In this document: positions 37,001 through 50,776 of the stretch, piece by piece
Position numbering within the stretch: position 1 is the first letter of the stretch
Layout of the letters: each line of letters opens with the position of its first letter
DNA from: Siniperca chuatsi
Lineage: Eukaryota; Chordata; Actinopteri; Centrarchiformes; Sinipercidae
Reading direction: 5' to 3'
Length of the DNA: 64,000 nt
Assembly (NCBI RefSeq): GCF_020085105.1
Contig: NC_058046.1
Location: 19,328,175-19,392,174 of the forward strand
Program-made: the position numbers and the translations under genes
The notes under the pieces: model-generated
Databases searched by the model: none
What the model was told of the DNA's origin: nothing
Seen by the model: the letters and a program-made list of their open reading frames with translations, nothing else

Positions 37001-40000
37001 CCGCAGGACTTTGTGCAGTACGTGGCAGAACTTCCAGCTGAGGATGGAGCTGCTGGCCAGAGGCAAGCCCAGAGCGTAGGACCAGAAGGTGTAGGCTCCC
37101 TTCTCCCTGTGAGTCCCCAGAATGATTCCTGTTGTTGTGTTGTTAAGGAGGCACAAACTATCACAGGACTGCTGGCTACTCCACATACAACATGTGCCAT
37201 TTCCTACACAAGTTACGATGAAATGATAGCTAGGTTTCCATGTCATGATATACACCTATTTAAGAAAAATGCCAATTAATGTACAAGCTTTCTTCTTTTA
37301 TATATCTCTCTCTATCTCTATCCCATTACTTTATTCTCCTTGGAAACATTACTCTCAATGGTTACCCCATTGTGTACCTGAACAGAGAAGAAAGAATTGA
37401 GTTCCAAACAAACATCACAGATTTGAGCATTACCATCCCTCTGACCTACACATCCAATAAAAGTGCCTTTTTCTCACTGTAGTGTCCCATTGTTTTACAC
37501 TTCTGAATTATAACTGCTGTTAGAGCCCACCTCAGTATTCTGGTCAAACAGGATATACATAAAATTACAGAATAAACATTTGCATGTCAACTGTTCTGCA
37601 ACAGATCTCTCTGTGAAGGTAAAAAAAAAAAAGACAAAATATCAAGTTTGTCCGTCTGAAAAGAGAGACACTAATAGTTTATGTATGCCTTACATATAAA
37701 TTCCCTTACAAGTTGTGAAGTAAAGGTAGTACCACACACACTACTGATCTGTACAGAACAGAAAAACTCTACTGATGTTAGTTTGGAAACTGTTTTTGTT
37801 TAAATATTATAATAATAATAATATAAATATATATTTTTTTAAAAGGATACGTCGTGCATGTTTCTCCTTCACAGGCGTCTCAGTGGAGTTGATGGCTTTG
37901 CTGATGCTGTTCAGCTGGGAGGAGAGGAGAGGAGTTAACACAACCATCAGTTGTAGGGCTTACAATAGACGTGCCAACAAATACATAAGTCATGACAAGT
38001 TAAATAAAGACCAGGAGTCAAACAAAGGATAACAGGCTCCACTCAAATGACATGAATGAATCAGAGAAACAATGACTCTGCACTGTGTACACACAGTTGT
38101 ACAGATGGACTTTCGGTTCTCACAATATGGTTAGCCTGATTTTAACTGACCAAAAACAGTAATTCAGGATGAACTAGCAGCTTCTTGCTGATTTGAATGG
38201 TGGTGCTCCTAAGCTTGGTCTGACTTAAAGTGAATAGTGATGATTACACAACACGTCAAATGCGTTCCCTTTGTTTCTTTGCTGGTGCTATATCACTAAC
38301 ATCTTGATTAAGATATGTATCAAACCTTGTTTTTTCCATATCTAGTTGCTGCTAACCTACCTTTCATGTCTACCTTTTTACGTCACCCACAGCTAAATCA
38401 GGCTTAAAAACTATGTGGCATGCCTCGCCTTAAGTCGCAATTCAGTGCTGTGTTTCGTATAAGGGAAGTGTGCTAAAAAAGTAATCAAGACTTGGCCAGA
38501 GTATAACTCTCACTCTACAGTCCTGCGTCGTCTTGCAATCAACCAGACCTGCTAGTCTTTGTTAAAACCTGCAGGAAAAAACAGCTTGGTGCACATTATT
38601 TATACACATTATTTTTAGCGATCTGTGATTAATTTAATAATTTATTTCCAATTTGCACCAATATCGGAAAAACTAAAACAGAAATTTAATAGAAATGCAT
38701 ATCTACTTTATTGTTATGTGCCTTGTGTCCTTTTAACAAATCTTTTGGGGCCCAGAGTGTCTGTATGAGACTAATCCAACATACAGTTCAAGCATTAAAG
38801 TAGCAACATCTTCAATCTCCATCCCTCTTTCAAAAATAGCCTTTCTCAAAGTATCTTCCTGTTTAAAAAGGCTCCTTAAACATGAACGTGTAACCTTAAT
38901 ATGTAGTAGAAGTTGCACATACCAGTAAATGACAACACAAGACACTGGTTCTTTGGTCTTACCCTCAAACACAGGCTTAGACATCCATGTCACATCTTTG
39001 TTTGAAACGTAATCACATATCAGTGGCAGAGGCCCCTAATCCCACAAAACCCTATAAAAGCCTCTAATACATTACAAAACCTGGGGGTCGCCACAAACAC
39101 GCACGCACACATGCACACACACACACACACACACACACACAACAAAGCACAGAGGGGCTACTGTGGCGTTCAGAGTGAGAGAGGGGTGTGCTGGTTAATA
39201 GGAGACTTCCCCCCGCCTGCTTCTGACGCAAATGAACTGCTAGTCTCTCGTTTACACAGGGCAAGCGCAGTGGGCTAGCATGGAGGCCCGTGTGACAATG
39301 AGAGGTTTGTTTGGGGACGAAGGCCGACAGCTGGGGTAGAAGATTGGCTTGGATGGGGACCACGCTCTGGCACACAGAGCCTGGCACTGAGGCCTCAACA
39401 GATGGCCGCTGAGCAGCGAGGCTGCAGGGAGACTCTCATAGTACATTCAGAATGGCTGTCAGTCAGAGAGCGAGGACATGGACAGAAAGGAGAAGGACAT
39501 CGAATGCAGGACAAGAGGTGCAGCGTGACCAAATACTACATACAGTTTACTGTCAGAATGAGCACATGATCACCAGCTAGTGTGCTGTACTGCAGCTTTT
39601 TTTGGGAAACAATAGCTGATTTCAATGTCACTCGTTGCAGCACTCCAGTGTACATACCCTTACATGCCCTTGTTCGAGGCTACTAGGGAAGTAATGGGCA
39701 CTGGCTGCATGGGGATCAAACTACAGTAGCAACCCTTCAATTACTATTTTCCGGATTAAGCGTTTGGTTTAATCAAATATAATCACATCAAATATCTTGT
39801 TTTGTCCGATCGATTAATCAACTAAGCTCTACTAATTAGTCAGCTTTGTTAATTGCCTACTTTACTACTATTATTTTACTGTAACTGTAGAAAAACTAAC
39901 TGAAAAAACTTGACACAGTATCTCACAATCAAGCCTCCACACAGGTCACACACACATATACCATTTCATTATTGCCATGGTCAAAGATAAGTCAGACAAA

Positions 40001-43000
40001 ATCCAAACTTTTTACTAACAGAGCATTTCCAAGGTCCAAGCGCTCCAGACATGCCGACACTGTCGACTGTGCGGCCACCAGACAAGTTAGTGCTGCATCT
40101 GGTTCAAGCGTCAGTAAATCCCCTGACCAGCAGAGAGGAGAAGTGAGAGGGAGGGAAAGCCTGGACTAATCCCTGAGGCCTGCCATAAGGTCTACTGCCA
40201 GCTAGCATTACTGTAGCCATACACTCACTCCACAGTCTACACCCTCCACGCTGCATGGTCGTCTCTGCTTACCTGGTCATCTCTGCTTTTCAGCAGCGTG
40301 TCCATGTGCTTGGACATCCTGGTGTGGCACAGTGTGTCAAATTAATGAAGTCAAGGCATCAATGCTACACCTGAGCTGCTTCTCACTGGACATAATGCTC
40401 CGAGGCAAGAGCACTTATTGCAGGTCCTTATCAGCTTAATTCAACAGACTGCTGCCGGGTGATCTGGCTAACAAGGTCACACGCAGACCTGTTAGCCGAT
40501 TTTATATTTAATTCAATATTCTTTCTCTTTACGAGGTTATTTTGATATTTTTATTCACTTCTTCTTGTGTTGCTCATCTCCTGCTGCTTCTGTGTCCCTT
40601 TTCTGATTAAACTAGCATAGCCTCTCCCACATCAACACAGGCAATAAGCCTAACACACAAACCCACACTGGATATCTAGTCTTGTTCTCCTCCTAACTGC
40701 TCATCTGTCCTAAGAGAAAGGACACTGCACATGTGAAGGTGATGTACACTGTATAAACACAAATAACACCTCTTCAAAATGTATGGGGGGCAAAACAGAT
40801 ATATAAATCGCCCAGAAACAATACCTGGTGTTCATCCGATGTTCTCCAATGTTGTAATCCCTCAGATTTACTGTCGACTTCACTCTTAATGCTAAAAATG
40901 TGCCATGAAAGTAAGAACATACATCATATCCATCACCAAGTTCATCAGATTAAAAAGGACACCTGAATATTTGGCTACTATAAAGACCAATGGAACCACT
41001 ATATACTACTATAGTACAAACACACAAACACTCATGCCAAATAAGACATAAGACATATTTTGCAATAAAAGCCTGTTCACTTTCATAGTTTTGGAAATAT
41101 GTCAACAAAGGCAGTATGGATGGCTGAAAGACTGGCTGCACAGATAGAGGTCATGTCTTATTATTAGGTTATGTCTCACTTTTATGTCTAATTGAATTAT
41201 TAATACTGCAGCCACTAAAATATTTAACAAAAGGCAAACTGTTCTTTAGCAACCAGATTGTTTTTTGGCCAATTTGCAGAGCTGGTGAGTTAGCTCGTGA
41301 TTCACATGTTCATGATTATGAGCAGCTGTTTGACATAATGTAAAAGCCAGGGCACCATAGCATAGATACATGTTATGACTACATTGTGTTTAGGACTTTC
41401 ACGTTGGCCTATTTTCAGTAAAAATACAAGGATCTTATGGGCATCGTCATGAGCGCACGTTTCGTAAATAATGCATGAGAGTTACATTATTATACTGCTC
41501 ATACCACTTGACTTTAAGAAAGATTTTAATCATGAGCATTTAGTCCAGTTTAAAGAAACTACAGGACTGCAGATTTCTTTGTGTAGAAACACTTTGACAG
41601 CACATGGTTAAAGGTGAAGCTCGAATCCCCTTTTTGTTTGTTGACAAACGACGACATAAGATCTCACAACAACAACAAAGACTTCACTTAACACATCAGA
41701 CTTTTTTTCATTAGTGTGTGAAACAATCATAACAACCCTGCTTTTAATTCTCTCTCTACTCCCACTCAGTAGTTGTGTTTACACTCTGGTACTCCCATCC
41801 CCCTTTCCCTCTCCCATGGGCGCTCACTCAGGCAACCGGAGCAAGGGAAAGCAAACACTACACACTATACACAAACACACAGGACGCTGTGTGAGACATT
41901 TCACCTTGGTACCGAGGTCAACATAAAGAGGAGAGAACGCAGGAGAGGGTGGAGTGAGAGTGAGGTGCAGCAGAGGAGTTTCAGTCGGTGTCCTGGATGA
42001 ATCAGCAGTACTGAGGAACTCCATGACAAGAGAAATCTAAATCTAATATACAGGCTCCCTCCTACACACAGCGGCCTGTTAAACATAACAGGTTACAATT
42101 AAAAGAACACTTATTTAACCAATAGTTGCAGTTTGCCATTTTTGCTTAGTCAGTTCATATTGCAACTAGTTGAGTCTCCACATCCACTAAACTACTTGTA
42201 GTGAAATACTAATTAGGAGGCGGTCAAGAGCCGTACAATAAAGTTTCTGCCAAAATGTTTAAATATCAGCCAATCAGGAGTCAGGATTCTTCCTCATACT
42301 GGCCACTTCATTTGCATGTTTCCCAGTGGATCCATCCAGCTGAGCAGTGGTGACTTGCTCCCCTTCGGCTGCACACTGGGACAAGGACACCCGTTCAAAG
42401 CAGTTAATCCAACTAGTTCCACTCTGTTCTGAATATGCTGCGAGTTTTAAACAACACTTTGACACTTGGCCCTTACCCACAATGAGCCTTGTTGAACATT
42501 TGTTGCACAGCATGGAACTAGTAAGGCAACAATGTCTAGTGCTGAAATCAAAACTGTGCCTAAATGTTCTAATCAACAAATATGCTGCAATATTAAACAA
42601 GTGAACTCAGGGCAACAAACATGCAGCAGGAAGGGGACTGGGTAAAAGAAAAAAGGACTTAAATCTTTGACCACGATTATTACATATGATTTATTCCAGC
42701 TATGTTGTGAGGTGGATGTGGCACAGAGGGCAGAGAGGCAGGGGTTTGAACACCTCAGCTCCACCTTGTTCCTTGTGCTTCAAAAGCAAATAAAGTACTG
42801 ACAGAGGGAAATACACCCAACATACAAAAAGCTCAGCCCATTTTAGATAACAAAATACTGAAAGTGCTGCAAGTCTGAACTCCCAAGCAGATGTTTAACA
42901 GTTTGTTTAGTTACTCAACCTCGCATGAGTCTCATGTTTCCAAGTCAGACTGGGGTGTGTGCTTCACTTGATCCAGCAGCTCCATGACCTGGCTGGTTCA

Positions 43001-43970
43001 TCTTCAACAAATTCAAGCATTTAGTCAACAATACTGTCTACATTAAAGTATCTTACTCATGTAAGATGAAGAGCGTGGTTTACTTTGCATACGACTGCAG
43101 GGAGATAACAGCCAGAAACCACAAAGCACCTGTTGTTGTGTGAAGAATGACACAAACCTCATTCCTTCAGCGCACCCATTCAAAAGAAACTGAGTCAGAT
43201 TACTCCACAAGGGTAATATCTCAAAGTTAAAGCTCTTTTTCCTGTTTCCTAAGCGCTATATCCAACAACAAGGCTGCTAAAAACAGAGAAAGACATGTCT
43301 GTAAGGGAGGAAAGGTGGCCAAACAGGAAGGACTAGATCAGCATGATACAAATGGACAGATTTCAGTGAGGACTGCATTGTGTGACTATACAGAGCATTG
43401 TATGGACTACATTATGCTAATATGGTCAAATAATCTCACATAATTGACCATTTTAGTAGATGCTGGTCTCTGAGGAAGCACATGCATCTGAAACATGATT
43501 GTGAAATAAACAAGTTCGTCTCATTTTCTATTTCAAGTTCAAATTCTTAATGTAAAAGTTCCAGCTAATGAATAAATACTGTTTCTGGGATGTACACATT
43601 TTGAAACACACGGAGGTCATGTGCAGCCTCGTGGTATTGCTGGCTTTAATTGGCACATTTTCATCAAGACACATTGCAAGATATTTAGTTCACATTTTCA
43701 ATTACCAAGTCAGTTTGTTAATTGGAATAGGAATGTGGCCTATGCGGTACACTGTGACCACCAAACACACTACACATCTACGGTCACCCAGTAAAGCCAC
43801 AGCAGGCCTGAATAAAGCGCAGGTTTCCCATCCCAGTTAACATTAACCCGCCGACTCCCGCTGTCTTATATTTTTACCTGCTGCTTGTCAAAATGCTCCC
43901 TCTCCGCTCCTAGATTGACCTCGGTCCGCCTGCTTTTCACCCGTGTGGGCACCTGTCTTATGCTGTTCAT
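25061..43970 (-). CDS. hip1r: Huntingtin-interacting protein 1-related, 32 coding exons
   Basis: Coding starts at 43970 (MNSIRQVPTRVKSRR) with exon 1 43878-43970, a 6 kb first intron, then exons from 37914 down to 25061. Continuous phase over 32 exons gives 1069 residues (human 1068). HIP1R links clathrin-coated pits to actin. The ANTH phosphoinositide-binding domain fills about residues 30-300 (RIILGTHREKGAYTFWSYAL; LSWKFCHVLHKVLRDGHRN; LIQVIQDCSHLYHFTVKLLF). A clathrin-box-like LIEVS lies near residue 330. A long coiled coil spans about 360-650 (RYNKLKEKHTELVASHAELL). The C-terminal I/LWEQ (THATCH) actin-binding domain covers about 770-988 (VDKEMAATSAAIEEAVRRID; RNSRWTEGLISAAKAVGWGA). Exon 31 (25363-25593) encodes a proline/lysine-rich tail. 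The final 15-nt exon (25061-25075, KPNF) is the least certain part but restores the expected length. Confidence 0.96.
26775..27268. mobile_element. Short hAT-like MITE with CAGTGGTGGAA ends in HIP1R intron 27
   Basis: The left end reads cagtggtggaagaagta and the right end is the complementary pattern tttcaccactg, preceded by gagtaaatgtacttagttac. Total length is 494 bases with no open frame. Flanks ataaatcg (left) and gtaaaatcg (right) are similar enough to be a decayed 8-bp target duplication, the size typical of hAT elements. Its centre is occupied by a second element. It lies between HIP1R exons 27 and 28. Confidence 0.65.
26803..27011 (-). mobile_element. Second MITE nested inside the CAGTGGTGG element
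   Basis: Internal segment running from gagcccaaagtgacaccttc to caaatcgttgcagct. On the minus strand it starts agctgcaacgattt and carries the same motif series as the elements at about 22300 and 56284. It is therefore in reverse orientation relative to those and inserted within the host MITE, so it is the younger of the two. Confidence 0.55.
29550..29574. repeat. CATA tetranucleotide repeat
   Basis: Short run of tacatac units within a HIP1R intron; a minor simple repeat. Confidence 0.6.
31238..31263 (+). repeat. A-tract of about 26 bases
   Basis: Uninterrupted A run in a HIP1R intron (T run on the coding strand) with no recognisable element body beside it. Confidence 0.85.
39103..39140. repeat. 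CA microsatellite in HIP1R intron 1
   Basis: Imperfect CA run preceded by cacgcacgcacacatgcac, within the 6 kb first intron of HIP1R. The rest of this intron (about 37,915-43,877) shows no other coding exon on either strand. Confidence 0.85.
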
Positions 43971-44420
43971 CCTCTAGTTTTGATAATGACAACAAAACAA
44001 TTAATCTCCCCCTTCCTTTGCAAAAGAAAAAAGACACCAAAACGTCCAGTCGAGAGCAAATATCAGATGTTTCTTCTTCTATCTAGACTCCAGGCTCTCT
44101 GTGCATGAGCAAAGGACATCTCCGAGCTGCGGCTTCATTACTGGTGATGCACCGCGGCTGAAGGAGGAAGAGCAAATGCAAGTGTGTGTGTTTGCCTCGC
44201 ATTACGTGGACAGATCCTCCCCCAAGGTGGAGGAAATCATCATCACGTCTTCTGCCGCTGACATCCTCCCACAAGCATGTCACTTATTCCAGCTACATTT
44301 ATCACAGCGCCGGCATGTCAAGTGTTTTGTATCAGCCTTTTTTACCTTGTTATAATGTAGCCTGCTGTGTATTTCGGGTTTTTTGGTACGCTCTCCTGAC
44401 TGTCTCGCTCAGCTGTAGGC
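43971..44420 (-). promoter_or_regulatory. HIP1R 5' untranslated and promoter region
   Basis: Sequence immediately upstream of the HIP1R start codon, with scattered CpGs and GC-richer than the intergenic DNA beyond 44,450. No TATA box is evident at a fixed distance, which suggests a dispersed-start promoter. The exact start site cannot be read from sequence. Confidence 0.4.
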
Positions 44421-47400
44421 AGTGACGTCACTCAAATGAAATGAAAACCCACGAGGGTTATTTCCGGGTTTTTTGTTTTTTTTAGTGATTCTCTTTTAAT
44501 CCCGAGATTGCATCTGCTTTTATTGCAACAACAGCCAAGCGGTGATGATCAGGAAATGAAGCTCAGATTAATATCATAGGATGGGTTTACATTTGGGTAG
44601 ACTGGCTGTGACACATGGAAATATGTGCCAGGCCAATTTTACAAATGTATGTACTTCTAAAGCATCATATTATTCACCATATCTAATACAAACAATGTTA
44701 TGACATTAAAGCAAACTTGATAAATAGTTTAAATGAATTTATTTGGCCTGTATTAAGCAGCTAATATGGTTGCAGGTAGTTGTGCCCCCAAGACGTATAG
44801 ACAATGAATGCAAACAATGCTGATAAGTAAAGTTAGTATTATAAAATAATATAAATAACAATGACAATCATATAACAATGTCCAAAATGCCATTATAGTC
44901 TTTTAGCATAACTCAGTAACTTTGGGTGTGACAGAAACAGGAGAAGGAAAGCTGATAAATGTGAAAATGGTAAAACATTTAAAAGAGTTTTATAAATCTA
45001 TGATTTTTCTTTCCCTTTAGTGACTACAAAATTGCAATATCCTGTATACATTTATAATAAATTCACTCAGGGACAACTTCCTCACATTGAGTTGCAGCAG
45101 CTTTATTAGTCTCAGCTTTAAAAAGTCAGCAATGGATTGGTTATTCTGCTTCTGTTTATTTAAATCTCAACTGGGTTTAATAAAGGACAAGAACAAATGA
45201 TAATGGATTTTCCACTCCGTTCACTGTATTTATTGCCTCTTATATCCTCCTTTAATGGATTATGGGTTTTTACCATGAGACATTGTGTCTCATGCTTTGC
45301 CCAACTTACTCGACCTGGCTGACAAACAATATGACCTAAGGTATGTGGAATATCCTGTTTTGTTTGTCTCAATCACTGCTTCCTTCATCTTTTATCCTTT
45401 CACAGCTTCAGCCAAAACGTTCAGGAACAAATCAGTTAAAACAATCAAGATACAAAGTTAACAGTCGCACATTCGAAAAGTGGACAGTATAATTTGTTTT
45501 TATTGTTTTTTCTTTATGCTGACTGTGTTAAGTAAGGCTACAAGCTATCAGTGTTGTTTCCCCACTTTGCAGCTCGTGCAGTTCTTCAGCTCCTCACCGA
45601 GAGCAACTGTTGGACAGCAGACTCGAATAAGAAAACTAACACTTCAGTTGTTTCTTATGTGCATTTTAGGCTCTGTCTGCATTTCATTCCTCTTCAAAGT
45701 TGTAAGACTGGAATTTCATGTACGTTGCGGCAGGTGGAGCAGCGACCATAATGTTTTGTTCCCAAGTATGCAGGTGAAGAAAACACAAGGGTAGATAGGA
45801 CAATAGGAGAAGGGAACAAAAGGACGTGTTTGCCCAGCAGGCCAGACTTGCTCTTTCACATTTTTCCACACTGCACATACAGTCTCCACCAATCTGTGAA
45901 CAGGCACTGCCCAACTCACATCCATGGATAAATTACTGAGTGACAGCACTGACATGTGAAAAGACAGTGACTGATGTAATGACGTTATGACTGACTGAAG
46001 TCATGAGAGAATAGTTCAGTGCACATTTGTGTAGATCTATGGAAAGTAATTTAAAAAAAGCAGAAATGGAAAGGTTTTTTCCCCTAGCCTATCTGTTTTA
46101 CCCTTTTTTTACATAGTTTTATCGCTTCGTAAAGCACTATGAATTGCCTTTATATAAGAAGGTGCTCCACAAAAAAACAGTTAATTCATTAAATGCTTAG
46201 CAATGGTCACTCACATAGCCTGTCTTCCTCACTCACCCTCCTACTTCTAAGCATATGTTGTAGTGTGTCTGTAAAGAGATAAAGATTTACTATTACATGA
46301 CTCTCCATGACATGTTCTGTATACAACACTAAACTGAGCAATTACACTTTTCTCTTAACTACCATCCCACAAATTACCTTATGGTCACTTTAAGAGGAAT
46401 GATCACTCAAAACTGACCCAGGGAAACAAAAGCAGCATTTTCAAATGTCATCCACTAGCCAGCAGTAGAGGATCAGAAACTGAGTGTGAGCTCCCTCATA
46501 ACCCATTTCTTTTTATTATAGCCTCTGATTATTAAATAATTTTCTTCCTGCATCACCCTGTCCGGGTTAATTTTGCAACAATTACTGGCTCACTGTGTAT
46601 TATACCTTATATGTTTGTGAATGAACCAATTGAATCTTCACACACCAGTGGCCCATTCAACATGGCACTGTTAATGATAAATGAAAAAAGCATTGCACTT
46701 CACAAAATTTACTACAATACAAACCACACAAGAGAAAACAATACATGTCTATATTTCTGACTTTTTCCTTCCTCATATTTCTAAAGTATTCTCCAAATAA
46801 GGCATTAGATTCAAATCTCATGTTACAACTGCTACTCTTCTTTTTTTGTGATTATTTCTTTATTAAAAATAGTCAACAGATAAATTCCCATGATTTACAT
46901 GCAGATGCACAACACTTGACTTGATACATATTGTACACATTTTTGTACACATACATTAAACTGTATACATTATACTTAAAATACAAATCATGTCATTGTC
47001 TTACACCATCCTGCTCACCCCCTCATCTACATGTCTTCATCTTCAAAATCCTCACACTTCACTCACTGGAAGAAATAATAATTGTAAACCTCATAAATAC
47101 AATCTTTTCCAACATCCACACGTACACACTTGCACAGAAACTTGTCCAAATACATACACAGATGCTTGTGTGCACCAACAGGAACATGTACATATAGTAA
47201 ATTCATAAATTCAGTGTCTACGGACATTCACTGATTTAAATGTCAAAGTCATCCATACATGAAATGTTTACCTTTTCATAATGGAGAAGACACCTGATGG
47301 TGAAAGCTGATCTACACATAGAAAGTCAGCCACACACACACTGATCTTCCTGCTTTGAAGGCTGTGAATGACATAATTCAGTAAAAAATTCATGCATCCC

Positions 47401-47540
47401 ACAAAAGATTTACCACTTGGTAAATAATACTTACTTCACACCTCTGCAGCACACGTTTCACTGCTGTCTGAAATATTCATTTGTGCAGAATGTGAATTTC
47501 TTCATTTTCACTAGCCTGATAATCAGATTTAATTGCCATT
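44421..47540. other. Intergenic region right of HIP1R
   Basis: AT-rich sequence with no exon, RNA gene or clear repeat that I can recognise. Genes lying between HIP1R and the HCAR cluster in human (CCDC62, DENR) are not visible here. Confidence 0.45.
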
Positions 47541-47548
47541 TTGGTCCT

Positions 47549-48488
47549 GTTTACACCTGGCATTAACATGTGTCTTGGGTGATCCGATCACAAGTGGACA
47601 GCTCCAAGTACGTCAGTTCACATTTGACATTAGAATGCATCTCAAGTGACAACTTGTGATCTGATCTCACATCCTCACTCTATATGAAAATTAACACATA
47701 CATCATTTCCGTTTGATCAAATGTGTTGTTGTTTTTAACCTGAATTTTATTAATTGACTGTTTATCAGACCACAAAAGACACAAGAATTAGGTTGGATAA
47801 ACGATAGACGCTGCCGGAGCAGAGTGTTTCTGGGGACCGGGCCTCACTGATTACTGTACAAACTTATAACTTATAACTTTATTCACTGATTTTGGTGAAA
47901 CTGGATCATATTTTATGGAAAAAATATTTATGGTTTTCCCTCCGATGTCCTCTGGCTATTCTGCCTCAACTCTCAGTGACTTATGGAGTTTCCTGATGGA
48001 CAGATAGCTTTACTTGTTGCTAAAGTAACCGCTAACTGCAGCTAACTGTAGCTGCCATTAGCTATTTTGCTCTGTTAACCATGCAGCTAGCAGTCCTATT
48101 AGCTTTCAAGCTTAAATAAAGCTTCATTAGCTTTATTAAACCTCCTCCCCCCTGCGGCCCAAAGCTCCTGTGCTAGTGATGTAAACACTAACACTCCCCC
48201 GGTGCTCCGAGCTCCCAGTCAGGGCAGAGTCAGCTAGCGTTAATAGGGCCGCTAGCTGTCTGGCTAACTGAGCTAGCAGAGGACATCAGTTGAGTAGGCG
48301 ATCCTTCAATGTGGCTCAGGACAAATTCGCGTACACACTGCTAAAAGAATGTGGCCATATGCTGCCCAGACCACCTCCGAATGTGGTCTGAGCGATCGGA
48401 TCTCGATGCGTTTGCATTCACACCTGTACTTACAGCTGTCCACTTGTGATCAGATCACCCAAGACGCATGTTAATGCTAGATGTAAAC
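47549..48488. mobile_element. Non-autonomous DNA transposon with long terminal inverted repeats
   Basis: The first 65 or so bases (gtttacacctggcattaaca, then tgtgtcttgggtgatccgat and cacaagtggacagct) are repeated in reverse complement at the right end (agctgtccacttgtgatcag, atcacccaagacgcatgtta, atgctagatgtaaac), with about ten mismatches. Total length is 940 bases. The interior contains several GCTAGC/GCTAAC-type motifs and a GC-richer block near 48.13-48.3 kb, but no transposase. A clear target duplication is not visible, so the superfamily is left open. Confidence 0.8.
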
Positions 48489-49347
48489 GTTTCACTTCAT
48501 TAATTCTATTTGAATGACTGAATAAATCTGCAGTGTGGGTGTGGGTGGACAGCTATTGGCCATTACAATGCCAAACCTCACTGTACAATGATGTCAGATT
48601 TCTCAGACTCCTTCACTTTTTTGAATCTGGTTGGATTATAGACTTTGTTATATAATAACCACCACATCAAAGCAATAAACACATTTACAAAAGTACAAAT
48701 GTGATGAAAATAAAAAAAACATTTAATTGATATATTCAGACCCTTTATTCAGTTCTTCATAGGCTAGTGTCAGCGCGTTCATTTATTTGCAAAAGAAAAG
48801 TCTGGAGAGAAGCTATTCCTTAATTTGGCATTTATTAAAGAATTGGAGGATCAAAAGCATCTTGTACAAGGATCTTTTCTATTCAGAAAACCACAGTCAG
48901 CAAGCTGTTAATCTGTAGCTATCATCCTAAAAAAGAATGCTATTCTTAACATTACACAGAGTTTTAAATGAAAAGGTACAACTATCTGATCTGTTTCTAC
49001 AGAGGTGGGGAGGAGCTTTGGTTTAGACTTAGCTCTCCCTTCGGTGGTGCACAGGCTGGTCCCAGCCTCTTGGCACACGATTCCACCCTTCGTGTGGAGA
49101 CAGCGCCCTAGTGGAGGAATCCTACACTTCCTCTGTTTGTAAGTTGCTAAAGTCTCTGCTTCGTTCCCCAAAACTGATACTTTTCCTCTCATGGTCATTA
49201 CAATACATACTGTCCTCAGTACATGATGTTCTTTCTGATATACCTGTTTCTTTGTATAAATGTAAGCCTGTTTGCAACAGCTAATCAACTTTTCCCTGCA
49301 GTCAGCAGTCTGCAGGACAACACTTTAAATTGTTAAACCTCATGCCC

Positions 49348-49371
<24 letters not shown>
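49348..49371. repeat. GT dinucleotide microsatellite
   Basis: About 12 GT units followed by atatgtgt. Confidence 0.85.
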
Positions 49372-49380
<9 letters not shown>

Positions 49381-49449
49381 AAAAAAGTTTCAACATGGTA
49401 TTAATATAATAGGCAAGCAACCTTCATTAAAATTTTTAATTCTCACACT

Positions 49450-50000
49450 AGATGGAGCACATCAGTGAACTGGGACCCTCAGGTCTCTCCACAAATTGTC
49501 AGTAGGGGTATGAGTTTGGACTTTGGCTGAGTCTATCAGTGACATTAAGAGCTTTGTCCCAGAAACACTCCAGAAGTGTTTTGCCTTTGTGTTTAAGGTT
49601 GTTATGCTGTGACCTTCACCCCAGTTTGAAGTCATGCACACTATAGGTCAGGTTTTTGTCCAGCACCCATTGGCTTTATTCATTGCTCCCTCAATCCTTA
49701 GCAGTCTCTCAGTCTTTTATTCTAGGATGCATCATCACAGCATGATGCTGCTGCTACCATCACCATCAGGCTTCACTGTAGGCAGAGGTGAGGAGTGTTA
49801 TCTGGTTTTTCTCAGTTGTAGCTCTTGGCATGCAACAATGAGTTGAGCTTTTGTGTGACCACAGAATTCTTTTCATACATTCTTCTAAAAGTGGTAACAC
49901 CAGTGTGATGTTCTGTGGCTTATTGCAGCTGCTGCAGTTTCTCACACACTGTTTGAATAGCTGGTGGGTTTCCTGACCAAGACCCTTCTTTGCTGATTAA
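49450..50000. mobile_element. Diverged DNA-transposon-like repeat
   Basis: Phrases such as cctcaatccttagcagtctc, gcatcatcacagcatgatgc, tgctgctaccatcaccatca and ggcttcactgtaggcagagg resemble, in the same order, a multi-copy repeat I recall from many fish genomes. All frames are broken. I cannot name the superfamily with confidence and no end repeats are recognisable. Confidence 0.4.
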
Positions 50001-50776
50001 AACTTTTTTTATGAGTAAAAAGTTAAAAAGCATGTTTTGCTTAGTTATTACTGGGTGTTATATAAAGATAACACAATAAATGTATACATTTCGAATTACT
50101 TCTATAACCGCAAAATGTGGAAAAAATGAAGAGACTAAAAGTCAGAACAGATAATCTCAATACTTTCCAGTTCACAATTTAAAACCTGCAGCAAAGAATA
50201 AGAGTTTCTCAGAAGAGTTAATAATGAATAATAATAACTGAAACCAGGAGTACATTCAATTAAACATGCAGTAACAGAGGTGTTAGTTCTGTAAAACAGG
50301 TCCTGTATAGATAATTCTCTTTCTCAAAATAAGGAAGCTTTCTTTCTGCAAAAAGCTGTATTAACTCCCAGGAAAGGGTCCCCCACTTTGATGATGATTA
50401 CAGACTTTATTCGAGTGGATTGTTTTTAATTGAACATTAATGTAATAAGATAAAGAACTCATTACTGATTATTATACAAGCCTCAAGGGTAAAATTTTAA
50501 GAGGTTTCCACATGCAAGGGTATTGTGAACGGATCATGTTCATTACCTCCTTGGCCCCTCTGATGTAATTATTCAAACCTTTGTACCTTTCTAGAGAAAT
50601 CTAACATCTTTGGGTAATTGTGTGTGCTCATATGAAAAGCAGAACTCATGGGCTTCCTGTCAACACCAAAACCACAAACACTTTTTTTTTTTTGACGTTT
50701 ACCTTTAAAGAATGCAGACAGTCCTCACGGAGTTATTTATTTGATCTGCAGCCAGCAAGACAGGACGTAACTCAAC

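Larger units (their letters stand above)
48489..50776. other. Region upstream of the HCAR-like receptor
   Basis: No coding exon is seen apart from the receptor that follows. It includes a GT microsatellite at about 49,350-49,371, a probable diverged transposon-like repeat at about 49,450-50,000, and presumably the receptor's promoter in the last few hundred bases. Confidence 0.45.

Noticed and set aside
39740-39840. Sequence resembling part of the CGATTAAT MITE family
   Set aside because: Too short and diverged to define as a separate element.
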